Positions 48,103 to 61,832 of a stretch of 64,000 nucleotides of DNA are shown one piece after another. The first letter of the stretch is position 1; every line of letters begins with the position of its first letter. Location: NCBI GenBank assembly GCA_009617715.1, contig VTFK01000264.1, positions 124,001 to 188,000 on the forward strand, written 5' to 3'. The notes beneath the pieces are model-generated. The model was not told the origin of the DNA and made no database searches. It saw only the letters and a program-made list of their open reading frames with translations. This DNA is from Plectrocnemia conspersa. Taxonomy: Eukaryota > Arthropoda > Insecta > Trichoptera > Polycentropodidae. The translations under genes were made by a program, and so were the position numbers.

Positions 48103-48880
48103 CTTCAGCGACCGATCAGTCACATATCAGAAAGAAATATAGTCATATGCCAATCTGACAGATCTGGCAAATCTGAATGAGCCTTTTATTCTGACACTTG
48201 GCAATAACGATACTTTTATTGATCATATACCGTTCACAATAAAACAATATTATAGAATAAAAAATATATAAAAACAAATAAGCGGTAATTATTTGCACTT
48301 TAGTTAAAATATTTTTACTTAAAAATAATAAAAAATGGCACGAAAAACTCTTTCACTATAAATAAATTTATCCCACATAAAAAAATATAGCAAAAATTTT
48401 ATTTTTAAATAATAGTTCTCTCATACATAAGATTTTAAAAATACTAAAAGAGAACATTAAAAATAAAATGGTTATCTCGGAAATCTTTGTTCGAGGAGAA
48501 TATATAGCTGCGAGACAAAAAGAGGAAATTTATTTGAGGAGGACAATTCTCCTCAAAGTAGGATCTTTGGACACCTTATCTTAGATAGCATAGCTATAAC
48601 TTACCGTGGGAGTAGGAAGTTAGAAATCAACGGATTTAAATCTGGTAAAAGCTGGAAGCTAGAGAGAAACACGGCTCGCGGCACCACATTGAATTTGTTA
48701 ACGGTCCACCAATAACCGAACGACCGCGATGCCTCTACTTCACTAAATTGAAAACTTAAGAGTAACCGACGTCGCTTCTAAGTGTAAAGCGAAAGTTTTC
48801 ATCAAAATACTAGAGAGCAACAACAATAAATCATGAACTGGTGCAATCTTATTTTCTAATATATTTTTATTTTATATTTT

Positions 48881-49658
48881 TGTAGCGATCACACACAGAT
48901 GGCCACGTTCAAAAGGGTCATTGTCTCAAACCATAAATTCGCGTTAATGACTGTGTCTAAAAACGATCATTTATTAACAATGGAGACAAAGAACATAATA
49001 GCGTAATAGATTTGCTGGACAACACAGAGCACGAGTTCATAGTAAATATTCTCCATCGTCAAGATAATCACTTTGTGGTGTAACGGTCACGAATATTGTA
49101 AATTACCACATCCATGACATTTCTGAAAATTCAATACGACTTTGGACGAGCGAACGTCGCTTTCTAAAGGCGTAGACTTATTTTGCCGTTCTACAAAGCG
49201 ATTGCAGGGATTGGCTGGAAGATCGCTGCACATATGCGATTGGTCAGCAAACCTTAGCCCTTGATATATAAGCCCAGACTTCGATGAGAGTAGGTAGACA
49301 GTCAGAGAGTGAGACAGTCAGCCAGTCAGGAGACATGACAGAGAGTCACCAGCAGCCCCCCGAAAAGACCAGCAGACGCACCCCCACCAACAGACGCGAA
49401 GAGATGACCTGGAACTCCCGAACCACCATCGCCGCAAGAAGAACTATCTCCTGACACTCGCTGCAGACAGCCTCAAGAACCCTGTTGATCATCCACGGGC
49501 ATCATCACCTTCGTCAGCTTCATCACTGCTTAGAGGAAACGACTCGCCGATAATCATTCGTTGCACTCATGTAAATATTGCAATAAAAAGTCTTTCTAAA
49601 TTTCACGTTGAGTCTCATTGGCAATGAGGTCAATCACTCCTAGAGCCTCAACACCCAA
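48881..49658 (+). mobile_element. Candidate solo LTR of an LTR retrotransposon
   Basis: It begins tgtagcgatcacac and ends near ctcaaca/cccaa, with ATTTT on both sides (48876-48880 and 49659-49663), although a T-rich 5-mer match is weak evidence. Inside are a TATA box (gatatataagcc, ~49262), an initiator-like CAG-rich start ~25 bases downstream, a GC-rich R-like segment, and caataaaaag at ~49581 close to the 3' end. This promoter-R-poly(A) layout is LTR-like. There is no internal domain or second LTR in the window. Confidence 0.5.
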
Positions 49659-49663
49659 ATTTT

Positions 49664-50790
49664 AATTATTCATTTGGCAATTGAATATGCGGCGCGAATA
49701 ACGTTATGAGTCGTAAATACGTAAATAGTCAACTTTATAGGAGGTGAAAAATGAATTTACAGAGTTACATACGTTCATTTTTGTATTTTTTTAATATTAT
49801 ATTTCACAATTTATTCACCAGAAAAATGTTTCATACTTGACTAGTATCTATATAATACCATGTTGGATTTTGTCAAGAATGAACATTTTCAATTGTAGAA
49901 TAGCTTAAGTTATGATGTTGTAACGCTGTTCCACTGTATGAGAGCAAGTGCTTATGGATCATTAATAACGTTTGTCTAAAACTTATCCACTAATACAAAC
50001 TTTTAAAATAAAATATAATAGTGGTATTTTAAAAAGAAATAATAAAAAAATTGGCAAAAAATATTTAAGAACTTTTTTATATTAAATAATTTTTCATTTG
50101 CCGGTAGGTATTTTGTCAACTCTAGATTTTTTATGTTTTGAAGATGTTGATTGAAATAAAAGAATCACTCATATAACGTTATTCAATCAAAATCGCGAAA
50201 TCAGACTTACATTATTCGCGTCGTATATTCAATTGCTTAAAAAAATTTGTACACTATTTTAAATTTTTCGAAATTATCAGTAATTTCATTACGTAATTAT
50301 GTTTTTATATATACATAGCAAAATGAAGGTAAAACTAAAATTTAAACATTATTTACTAATGAATAAAACGATTAGTAGATGTTTCCAACAATATTTATTT
50401 AACACAGTTCATAAAAATTTACATCAATCACAAAGATAGGAAATATTTTATAAAATACGTATTAATATCTATTATTTACGTTATACACAACATTATTTTG
50501 CAATCTAGTTATTATTATATGGTAAGTGAATAAAATGTATTGTCTATGTTGTACTATAATTTTTTCATTTTCATTTTATATTGTGGAGGACGGTTATAGT
50601 AATATAAAAACTGTGACCCGTTTTCTTTTACAATACGTAAACATATACATAAGTATGCATATTTTTAAAATAATTAATTATAATAAATTATGTATATGAG
50701 AATATAATTTATACATACATATATAATAAAATATATGATAATCTTACAACACTCACTATATAATTAAGCTACGAATACATTAATCGACCG
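49664..50790. other. Intergenic with dispersed repeat copy 2 at 50070-50240
   Basis: It contains the second copy of the 40910-41100 repeat and, on the minus strand, AATAAA at ~50394-50399, which would suit the end of a ~400-base 3' UTR for the neprilysin gene. Nothing else was recognised. Confidence 0.45.
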
Positions 50791-50791
50791 A

Positions 50792-53700
50792 CTACCAAAC
50801 TTTGCACTTATGCTCGGGATTCATTTTTGCACCGACGGGGCAGTTGAAATCTTTTGCGTATTCTTCCATATTAGACATAGGGCCGATGACCCTGAATCGT
50901 CCTGGCGAGTGGACTCCAGTGGTGATACGGACCTTCAACGTTTCTGGCCTGGACACAGTGCACCAAGTGTTTGCAGCACTTATCCAGAACAACTAAATAA
51001 CAATAAATGTTAATTATTACAATCTATTCATAAGTCATAATTTATAAATATAAAAACAATACTAACTTGCTCTGGAGTGTATTTAAGACCAGGTAACTTT
51101 TTCTCATTTCCATACTTTTGAGTCCATTTTTTGTAAGAATGGTATGAGACTTTGATACCTCCGTTGTCAGCTATGTTTTCACCTTGTGTATTGATTCCAT
51201 TGAGCTAAAATTATATAATATAAATTAGTACACATTAGTTTTGAAGTAGTGTATTTTTATATTAGTAAATTTAAATTATATACGAAAATAGAAAATAGGA
51301 AGCTTTTTTTATAAAATAAATTTGTCTTATTTGTTAAATGTCTTATTACTTTTTTATTTAGATTTCTGGTAGAAAGAAAAATGTTAGGAACGTTGCAGTT
51401 TATAATTTGGGAAGTCATTAGCGTAGCTTTAAATAGAGGTACAAATTCCATAAATTATATTATTTATATACAAAATTTATTTTTAACGTAAGCACCTTCC
51501 TCGATTATGTACTTATATATTTTAACGAGTAACTGGAATTATTTTGGCTAATGTCCAAATCAAGTATCAAGCTTCATCATTTCACCATCGTTGGAAGAGT
51601 GCTCCTCTAAAACACGTTATTTAAGGAAAAAACAGATGGAAATTGCTAAGAGCAATGTCATAGCTAAGTAGATAGCGCTGAAGTACAATAAATATGATTT
51701 AGCAATCTAAAAAATATTGACAATATTTTTACGAAGTGGTAATCTCTAGTGGCTGATTAACCAAGTGTTCATTTTCGATACTTGTCCGAACAATTAAAGA
51801 CAGTTTGGTCCAACAGGTAATATTAACCGAATTATTTGGAACTATTTTCTTCCAAACATTTTTTACATAAAACGGAACTATAGAAGAATATAGTGCACTC
51901 GTTCAGAGGGGCTAATATCTTGCTAGATCTGTTGCTCTTTCTTGCTTAACTACTGTGCGTTACATTCATTGTCGGCTGGAGGTTTTGCAGGTCCTCGGGA
52001 AAATATTATAAGTGGGCCCCTCCAATGCAAAGGTTGAAATAATGCAAGAACATTATTTAATTTATGCATAAAGAAAAATACCGAATATACAGTGGCGTGA
52101 TGGGGAAGGGGGGTCTGGGGGGTCTGTACCCTCGCTTGGTGGCATTTTATGTTAATTAAATATAAATTACAAAAATGATCTTGTCTTTTTTCTTGACAAA
52201 ACCCCATCCCCCCTAGACAAAATCCTAGCTACGCCCCTGTCGAATATGTGCATATTTATGCATAAAGAAAAATACCAAAATAACTACATCTGAGCTGGCC
52301 CTAGTCACATGCTACATGAATAATGTTGTTCCATAACAGTAATCATATCATTTTAAAACATACTTTGCTAGTTTGAATAGTATTTTTTTCACTGTGTAAA
52401 TTAGTTTTGTGTGACAAAAATAAAAGAAAACTTTATGAATAAGGAGTGCTAATTATTTGCTAAAGTGAAAAAAATAGCACTTTATGAGATTACTTAATAT
52501 TAAATGAATTAATTGTTTTTTTTATGAATATATTGTAGGTATTTAACAATAAATTAATTCATCTTGCTGTAAAAAAATAAATACATATTACACCTACTTA
52601 AACGTTTGTTTTAAAGCCTAAATACTATTTTTTCCTTTGTTATTACATTATTGCGCATTGCAAATTTTATTTTGCTTCTAGAAATAAGTCACTTAGTTTT
52701 TTATACTGGCAACATTGTATGTGTCAAATACCATAACCCTAAAAGTTAGCGCGTTATATACGGTTTTGAAAAGCTCTATATTACCTGAGTTGATTTCGGA
52801 TTTTATATTGAATAGTAATCGGTTAAATATCATTGCTCATCTTTAATATATCTTCAATTTGCCGCTCAAACTTTTCGGCAAGTGTAGTTTTGTGGAACTT
52901 AGAGTGACCAGAACGTTCCCAGGAGCTAAGATGAATAAAACTAAACCTTCGGTCTCTACACCGATTTCTGATGGAGCAGAGCCAGTGTGCCAATCGTCTT
53001 CTGAGTGGACGATAGTACAGAATAAGAAGAACAAGACCACTCGAAAGAACATGAGTTCAAAGACAACTATAACGACGCCAGAAACACGCTTTCGTCCAGT
53101 AACTGGAGCAATTTCTACATCTCGCGCTTGCTACAAGAAAGACGTAAGAGCAAAAGCAGGAGTTTCAAGTTTATAAATACTGGAAGCCAAGAAAAACTCC
53201 TTAAAGTTTCCGGGATGCATATATCTTGACTCCTCTAGCATCAGCACCACGAAACCTTCAATACACAGGAATGGATGAGATAGTTGATGAGAATCAAATT
53301 TCTTTTAAAACAAGTGATCAACACCATTAATGAGCGCTATTTGCGCAGAATATTTTAAATAAAGATCAACTGCTAAGCCAAATAAAAATGAAACTATACA
53401 TCGGACATATATACAACCATTAAATACCGCATTTTTAGTAGTTCACTGCCCATCGAATATGGTACATTATGCAATCGGTATTCATAACTGTTTTATTATA
53501 CAAAATATAGATACTTGATCATTTATCTACAATTGTTCTAAGCTGCTTCCGCCGAATGGTGTCGCACGATCGTGGAAAAATGGTGTATTAATGTACATAA
53601 ACGTATTAAACTAAGCCCTCTATCAAATGTGCCTATAAAATATAAACATCCAAAATGGCACCTATTTACGTACATAAATGATATAAACAAAACCCAATAT

Positions 53701-56700
53701 TGAATGTTAAAACCCAATAATTCGTCCAGTTAACGCTTTAGGGTCGAACATGAATTTAATACTTGGTTTGATATTTCAGTTTAATAGTGGGCTTTTTTTT
53801 GCTTTTTTCTACTTTTTCTGACTCAGTTAGCAGAGCTGAGGTCATTGCTATCATTATTTATTCATTAGTTACCAACCCTCTCTTGAACAACATTATTTTT
53901 TTCAGACCCCCAGTCCAATCCTAACCGAATAAGATTGTTCTTGAGACCCAATTTCTGGCTCAGTTGTGACATAAAATATTAATTTCTAGGAATTGGAGTG
54001 ATAAAAGCATAAGAGTTCCCTCAAATGTTCTTTTTATAAATGTAAAGCAATTATAATTTTATTCATATCAAAATTTAAAACCTTTTGCGTTTTAAAACTG
54101 GTGCTCTAGTATATAAGCATTCAAATTGTAACATGTTTTTATTATTTCTCTATGATTCTCAGGTTGCCTCGATCAAATACGAAGAACGATGTAATTCTGC
54201 AATAAAATGTTTGGGTAGTGAACTATTAATTACTACAGTGCATGGTATTATGGTATAAGATTAATATATTTATATATTAACCAAAACTTGGCTAAATGAT
54301 TCAGTCTTCACTATATACAGTATCAAGCATAAGGTTTTCCAACATAATCAAGACAAGGAAATTCATCTCAATGATCAGTGGCTCAATATCGACAGATAGA
54401 AGTTGTGGTTTAAGCTTACACATCAAATGTACTATGTTATATCTTCTGTTAAGTAATTTCCACCCAAGTGCGCTCCACATTATGCAGTGATAGCAAGCAG
54501 TTATTGTTGGGGACGTTGAGAAATCCGCCCCAGCATTTGAACGAGGCAGGTGATTGATTCTTCATTCAATGTGGATTTAATTAGTGTTAGTTCCTAATAA
54601 ATTGTGAAAGCTTATAAGTGCAAGTGCGATCAGTGATATTGTTAAATAAATGTGTATTTGTCGGCGATTTGACAATTTTTCCTATTTGGAAGGGTTGTCA
54701 TTTTAATCATGTTTTAAATGGTGAGTTAAATGCAAGTATTAAGTCTCTTGGGTAAAAATAATTATTTGTTTGAAAAAACGCAGATTAAATATTATTGATT
54801 TCTGGGTCGACATTGAAAATAATTTAAATATGTCATTAAAAAAAATTAAAATAATTTAGGACAGATTTCAAATTTGTACTAAATGTTGTCACTTTTGGCA
54901 ATATATCAATAATAATAAATAAATAAATTTAAATAAATTTTAAACATTGTGAGACAATATAGACAAACATAATAAGAAATGGGTTTTTCCAGTTCGTATT
55001 TAACTCAATTGCCTTTCCATTGTGTATATGCATGTATGTATATATGATCTATGTATGTATATGTATATGTTTGTACTTTGTTTAAACTGTATTCTATATA
55101 TACATATAATAAACACCATAAAATTTACTTAAAAGTTTTTTTAAACAGACACCGCTTTGCCCATAAATAAAATTTTAGTATTTACTACTGTTAAAGGAGG
55201 TTTTTCAGTTATTTGGACACATTTCTAGAAAGACAATTTAGAGGTGATGGTTAACGAACATTAAGGAATAAATGTGAAGCGGAAGTTCTACTGGTTCAAG
55301 AGGAAAGTCATTATGAGGCGCATTGTAAATGGAATGTATCATGGCCCTCGGTGATAAAGTAAACAAAATATAAATATTAGTTACTTACATTTAAACCAAC
55401 TTCCGTAGCTGTATAATTGGAATATTGATTTATGATACATTGTGCTTTTTCCAAGTATTGACTCTTAGTATCTGGTTGCCACCATTCTACAAGATTGCCT
55501 TCTTTGTCAAATTGCCGACCCTGTTAAAATTTACAACACATTAATATTTGAGAGTCGATCGAACAAAGTAAAAAAATAATTTTACTTGATCATCAAATCC
55601 GTGGGTGATTTCATGCCCGATCACAAAACCGATAGCTCCGTAGTTCATGTATCGGGGACGTTGCGATGAGAAGAACGTTCCTTGTAAGATGCCGGCAGGG
55701 AATTCTGTAAAATCATGATATTTTATTTTAAATACCCGTTACATTTCAGATAAATTGAGCATTTGTATAATACGTACGAATGCTGTTTTCGAGTGGAGCA
55801 TAAAAAGCGTTGACTACTGCTGGACGACCGTGGCGTACCCAATCAGTTTTGTTAACAGGTTTTCTGAGTTGTTTGAATGAATATGCTGTTGCGAACTTTG
55901 TCATGTTCAGTGTTGATTCCAAATACGAATCAGATACGATCTCCAACTGGAACCAAGATTACCTCTTATTTATTAATCTACTCCATTGAATAGATGTATT
56001 AGTGTAGTTTTTATGATACAAATCGATTCTGCTTTAGATAATTAATCCTAGATTATAGATTACGCTACAAATATAACCATTAAAAGTAAATGAAGAATAT
56101 GTAATTGAAGATTATTACATCTTTGTAAAACTCGGAGAGTTTTTCGTCTTCTAAGAGTTCTGGTGGATAAGCAATGTGCGTTGAAATACTTTTGGATTTT
56201 TCTATGGCTGCTGCTTTAGTCTTGTCGTCCATCCAGTCAACTTCTTCAAGAATGGTGTTAAATTCGTTTCTGAAGAAAAAATCGATCGTTTATGATATGA
56301 AAAAAAACTGTATGATATGAAAAATTAAATTCTTAAGACACTTACTTAATGTTATCTACAATCTCCAAAGCTTTCATTTTTGCATCTTCGTTGAAGTACT
56401 TTCTAACGTAAAGTGCTCCGAGTGCCATTCCCAAGCTAAACAGTTATCATCCATGATTATTGACGTTTTATACAAAATTAACAGAACTTTTAATTGATGA
56501 CTACCTTCCGCTCACGGAACCTGTGCATTCCTTCCATCTGCTTTCTCTTTCGACTCTTCCGGATAAAACTGTGCCAAAAGTGAGCTGCCTACGCCTCACG
56601 TCTTCCGTCAAGTAGGAAATTGAAGCCGAAACTACTCTCCACAGAACATAATTAGCTTGTATTCTCTTTGGAGTTGTTTCCATTATATTCTATAATCAAA

Positions 56701-59700
56701 AATACTCATATAAAAAATCCGCTAGATTTTAAAAATGTACGTATTTTGAAATAAATGCATACCTCAAAACTGGTAACATAACTGGGAACATTGACAATTA
56801 TAACCTCATCATCGTCGACCTTGACGTGGGGGGCCAGTATGTTGTTGAAATATGTTTTCCAGGGAATGCTAAAATATATTCATACAATTAAATACACTAT
56901 AATAAATCACTGTTTTTAAAATCAATATTAAAAAACCTCGGGTATTTAATTTGCATCTCTTTGATTGTCATTGGATTGTAGAGGGCTGTAGCATTTCGTC
57001 TTTTCTCCATTGGAAGTGATATCTAAAAAATATATGTATACATATAAAGGGATCTCGAGTTTTGCATCCTAAATGTCAGTTAGGTAGCTAATATAGATCT
57101 AATTAAATTTATAATATAATTTTTGGCTTTGTTATACCGAAAAAATAATTATGGTGTCATTTTATGGTCTGTATGTGTTTGTACAAAAAGACGCCTTGAA
57201 CTCCATTCAAAGTATAGTACATACATTCATTCCATATATAGCAGCACACTAATCTCTGAATTTTATGCGTAAAACTAACCTTCCCGACGTTTATCACCAG
57301 AAGCCGAAATGGTAGTAATATCCTACCCGATGTTAACACACTTTAAGTGGGTCACGCAGTACTATGTTTATTGTCGATTGGTATTATAAAGCAGTTCTCG
57401 AAGTACTACATATCTTATACATACATATATAAATAATATTTACCAAACTTTAATATAATTGTGACTATATTTTCATGAATACTTATGTTGAGTTTGAATA
57501 AAAAAAATCGTTTTAAAATGTAGGGTAGTTTTGAAGTTATAGCGATTTATATAACCCAATGTATTAATCCGTGCCACAGCTTTTCAATAAGATAATTTGC
57601 TTCAAATAGTAAGTCAAATGAGTATTTTTGTATATAAATTTTCTTCATTGCTATATAAGATTTAATTAGCAAGCCAATGGAATCCAGACGACATTAATTC
57701 TAATAGAGTTCTGTCAAAAGTTTTCTATAAGAAAGATACTCCTGACTTTTATGTATGTTGTGTACAAATTTAAGTCAGTACAAGGGTCATTGTTAAAGCA
57801 ATATTACCGACTACATTAATTCATTACAATCATAATGAAGATAAATGCCATTTACAATAAAAATGATATTTATTTTTTAACAATATTCATGATATTCTTT
57901 ACTCTATCAAAAGAACTTTCCAAAATCTCCAAAGTGAGCAATGAAACAATTCGTTTACATTTACAGAAATTGGGAAAATAATGGAAGTTTATCAATTGGG
58001 TCCCTCATACATTGACAGATGAGAACAATAACTCTTCGTTCATACCATACAAACACCAATTTTGTATTGCTAGCTTACTTGCAATTAAAAATACATCATT
58101 TACTACATCCGCTGTCAACAAAAATTTAGTACACTTCAAAGAGCATTCATCAATCTAAAAAAAAAATTCTCGATCTGATATTGCGTTTAATTTTTTATGA
58201 CATATTGAAACGATTGATTTCATTAAGCCTTTAAGTATAAAGATTGCTGCAGATACTCACATTTGCAAGGCTCATTTCAAACATTAGCGATTCTTTGAGT
58301 TCATTCTTCGCCTTCTCGCGCTCGGCACCCAAAATAACAGCTATGTCTACCATGTAGTCATAGTAGGCACTGACTATCTCATTTGACAATCCTTTTGTTA
58401 GGTATTCTCTGCTCAAGCCAAGGGCAGCATCGTCTAGCTATGATAAAATAAACATATATGTTAAATAAATTGAATAAATGGTGAATAAGGCGCTAGAGCA
58501 ATATATTTTTTTAAATACATATGTATTGTATGTATATTATTAAATTTTACTTACAAATCTTATACATATTATCATAAGCATAGTAAATTCGCTTTTAGTT
58601 CTATGATTTGAACTTACATGCTCAGTATTGTCGAATACGGAAATGCCAGTTCTTTCGTTTAGAAGAATCGGTATTTGCGTATTCGGAGATAATGACCACG
58701 TTGTTTTATACATTAGTCTAAAACTTACATCGATGACTCTTTTAGTTGAGTTTTTAACGTCGACACTGATAGATGTGTCAATGTAGTAGTCGACAGAGTA
58801 TCCGATTCCTTTCATTTTGTAAACAGTTTCCATCCAAGAGAATTCTTCTTCGTTCCATTTTGATCCTTCAAGCAGAGGCCATCCTCCGAGTTGGTTCAAA
58901 ATTTTAAACAGCGGTTTGAGGCCCTCTTCATCAATTTTTGCTGGAAAGAAAAAATTCAATTTATAAAACACTGTACATCAACTATGATTTTTCCCACCAA
59001 TAGAATCTCGTTTTTTTGATATTGCTAACAATAAAATGTATAGTACTAGAAAATTATAGCTCTACATATAAATTTTAATTATCATTGTGACTCTTGATGT
59101 ACAGTGTAATATAAAATAATTCTTATTTGCTAGCCATTGCTCATTAATAATTCGCACGCTTTAATATTATATAATAAATTCTTCTTCATAATCCTTTTTC
59201 ACATGCACTAAAGAAGAAGACTCAAATACAAAATATATTTGAAAACGAATAGTGGTTCTTGTCCTCTTCTTAACCGGATTTATTGATAGGATATGGAGAA
59301 AGAGAATATATCGTAAAGGATAAGTTACATTTGTGCAAAAATTTTGTAATAATTGCTAAATAAATAAATTAAGCAATTGGATTGTGTCTTTTTAGTGGTG
59401 ACTATATTAAAGTTATTGCAATATTTTTTCGATTTCAGTTACAATGGTGTAATGGCAAGTTTATTTACACACTGCGCTATTGCCGGCCCCAAAATATAAT
59501 GCTTTAATAAGGTTGATTCTAATAGACGCCAATAAGTATTGTATAACAAAATTAAAATGCGCTGCCAATAACTTTATTTTACATTATTATTTTGCACTCG
59601 CATTGCAAATGTGTAATATGGAAAAGCTACTTTTAATTAATCAAATAAACATAAAACAAATTATATCAAGTGAAAAGGGTAACGAAGCATTATAATTATT

Positions 59701-61832
59701 ATATATTTAATATGTGTAGTGAAACTCAGGTATAGTTAAGAATTCAGTCTCGATTTACATTTATCTAAATATTTCTTTAAACATACGTTGCTTTTTACCA
59801 AAAACTAGCAAAGTATCCATTGAAAATCAAGAGGAAGATATCCTAACTGAAATAAACTGTGTATTTTAGGTAATTTAGCTTAAGAAATAATCAAACCTAA
59901 TCGACTACATATATATTTATACCATAGGAACCATAACATAATATATTTTTACGGTGGCACAACGTGCATACTTGAGTGTGTAAGAATAATGTTTATAGAA
60001 AAGACCAAATTTTATAGATCTGTCTAGATTCTTAATTCTGTAAATCAAATTAAAATGAATATAATGTATACTATGTATCATAATTTATTATAATCAATAA
60101 AATCAATAATAAAAATGTATTGAAGATGATTTTTGAGTATCTTATCAGAGGAAATGTGTTGAAACATTACGAATTTCATAAAATTAAAATTAAAAACTGA
60201 CCATATCTAAATAATGTTTGTTGTAAGAAAAATAAATAATGAGTTATTAGTAATAAATAATTATTTAAATTGAAATAGTGTTTTAAGCACAATTACTGAC
60301 TTTTAACTGAGTTTCGCTGCACATGTTACTATATATGTATAAATTTAATTATCATTGCTTACGTTGTTGACGGAATTCAACACAGTTTTGGGAGATTGGC
60401 TGGCTTGCGTATTGTGCCTTTTCTCTCATCTATATTGACGACATTTCAACCTCCGATCTTGGGCATAGTCTTGCAAATTTTATAGCTGTGTCGTCTTCTT
60501 GACTCGATCTTGTGATTATAAATCGACTAGACTCGACTATATCAAAGCAATTTAAAAATCTGCATCGGCTGAGATAATATCAAGATAATGGCCTCAACAT
60601 CAGATGACGAAACGTCGGCATGAGAAAAGAGAAATAGGGGGAAAAGACGTGATACGTAAGCCCTCTCATCTCCTAAAGCTATTTATTGTATTCAATTCTG
60701 GCAAAAATATAAGCAATGACATAAAACTATACCTTAATTTAAAAAGCTTTATATATTTACTTGTGTTCATGCAAGCCGCGTAGAATTTCCTCGCCGTAGT
60801 AAATGGTTTCGGTTCGTTTGGTTCTGGCTTTTGCTCTAGGATTAATCTTAACTGCTGCTGAAGCTCATCACCGATGGTTGTAAATGTACTGACTGCTGAC
60901 TCGTCATCTGGTATGATTGTCTTCTTCAAGTAATTTCCGCAGGCAAACTCGTAAAAGTCTTCACATGGATCGACATCTTCATTCATGTTCTTCAGTATGT
61001 AAGAAGCTTAAATTAAAAATATACAATCTTAAGCATATATTCAAGTTTACTATTATACATTATATAATGTTTACAATACCAGCATGTACACAACCTTCAT
61101 CTTCACAGAATTCCTGACAGTCTGACTTAGCAACATCAACATCATCATTTGACTTTGTCACTGTAAATTGATGATCTCCATTCAGAGCTTCAGCTACGTT
61201 AGGGCCTTCTAATAAAAACACTTGTTTATATTATTATGGTACATACTATACTTAAATTATGTAGAAATGAATATACAAGTTGTTGTACCATATAAAAAAA
61301 AAAATAATAAATTGGAATTATAATCACTGTACTGTAAGTAATATCGTCACCAACGACTTGCAGCTGAAAGCGCAACTCAGATGGACTTCATCATGTTCTA
61401 GTAGCACTATAGAGATGTGCGCTAAAGAGCAGCACAATTTTAAAGTAGTGATCGGATGAGATTACCAATGTAGGAAGTATTGAAACAGTAAGAGCTTTGT
61501 TAAAGATTCTCAAATATTATTGACGTATTATTCAGTGAAAATAAAAAGCTTGTAAAGCAAATAATTGGACCATTTATGAGATATGGTTTTACTTGTATAG
61601 TTTAAAATCCATATCCTTTATTTTACTACATAATTTTGAATAATATAATAAATGTGATAAACATTTTGTATTAAAATAATTTTAATAGTACTTACCAGAA
61701 TTCTTAGCTTTTTGGTTAACTAGTACGACAGCGAGTGCAATGGCAAGGGCAATTATCACAATTAGAGCTATGACCGATACAAGGGTTAGAAATTTTTCCG
61801 TTCCTGTTCTTCGTTTCCACCATCCCGGGTTC
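50792..61832 (-). CDS. Nep2: M13 zinc metallopeptidase, neprilysin (Nep2-like); ≥758 aa, 5' end outside or at the window edge
   Basis: Exons (minus): 61832-61696, 61208-61080, 61006-60761, 58940-58729, 58437-58261, 57022-56937, 56868-56763, 56689-56505, 56435-56346, 56269-56119, 55946-55778, 55704-55586, 55520-55389, 51204-51067, 50992-50792; all phases agree. [14 protein letters not shown] precedes a single membrane segment ([20 protein letters not shown]), giving a type II protein with an extracellular catalytic domain. Signatures: [52 protein letters not shown] (two zinc His and the general base), GENIADNGG (third zinc ligand and Asp), [10 protein letters not shown], and the terminal CKVW. 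Several NxS/T sites occur. Neprilysins cleave small peptides at the cell surface. Assignment to Nep2 rests on the NPxWW-RRT-E start and is moderate; the M13 call is firm. Confidence 0.93.
51950..52275. mobile_element. Small inverted-end insertion (52090-52240) inside a repeated segment
   Basis: An insert starting acagtggcgt and ending acgcccctgt (reverse complement acaggggcgt) is flanked by CGAATAT on each side. The host text 'tttatgcataaagaaaaatacc' occurs on both sides (~52063 and ~52256). This suggests a hAT-like non-autonomous element nested in another repeat, within a neprilysin intron. Confidence 0.5.
52931..53176 (+). pseudogene. Possible LINE ORF1-like fragment
   Basis: The frame [14 protein letters not shown] ... 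[17 protein letters not shown] is Ser/Thr/Lys-rich with an 'EW-x-x-V-x-x-K-K' motif often seen near the start of CR1/Jockey ORF1 proteins. It stops after 81 codons. It lies ~1.1 kb upstream of an endonuclease-like relic on the same strand, consistent with one decayed LINE. Family assignment is tentative. Confidence 0.35.
54283..54530 (+). pseudogene. LINE endonuclease-domain relic
   Basis: The + strand reads [19 protein letters not shown] and [17 protein letters not shown], followed by stops. The 'E-T-W-L-x-x-x-x-x-x-x-E-(l/i)...Y-x-V-x-R-x-D-R' block is a hallmark of LINE apurinic endonucleases. The catalytic residues around it are not preserved. Confidence 0.5.
54531..55388. other. Neprilysin intron, nothing recognised
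   Basis: AT-rich DNA with short tatgtatg-type runs near 55030-55075. No exon. Confidence 0.4.
57023..58260. other. Neprilysin intron, nothing recognised
   Basis: AT-rich. The intron joins exon 58437-58261 to exon 57022-56937 without further coding text. Confidence 0.45.
58941..60760. other. Neprilysin intron, nothing recognised
   Basis: A 71-aa + strand frame at 59480-59695 has no recognisable content. No repeats were identified by eye. Confidence 0.4.
61209..61695. other. Neprilysin intron between the membrane-segment exon and the next exon
   Basis: AT-rich intron of ~490 bases with no other signal. Confidence 0.45.

Noticed and set aside
58540..58971. 143-aa continuous frame read as a single neprilysin exon
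   Set aside because: The canonical donor at 58728 gives the sequence expected for M13 peptidases. The remainder past 58618 has no support. The 37-residue extension to 58618 is kept only as an alternative-splicing hypothesis.
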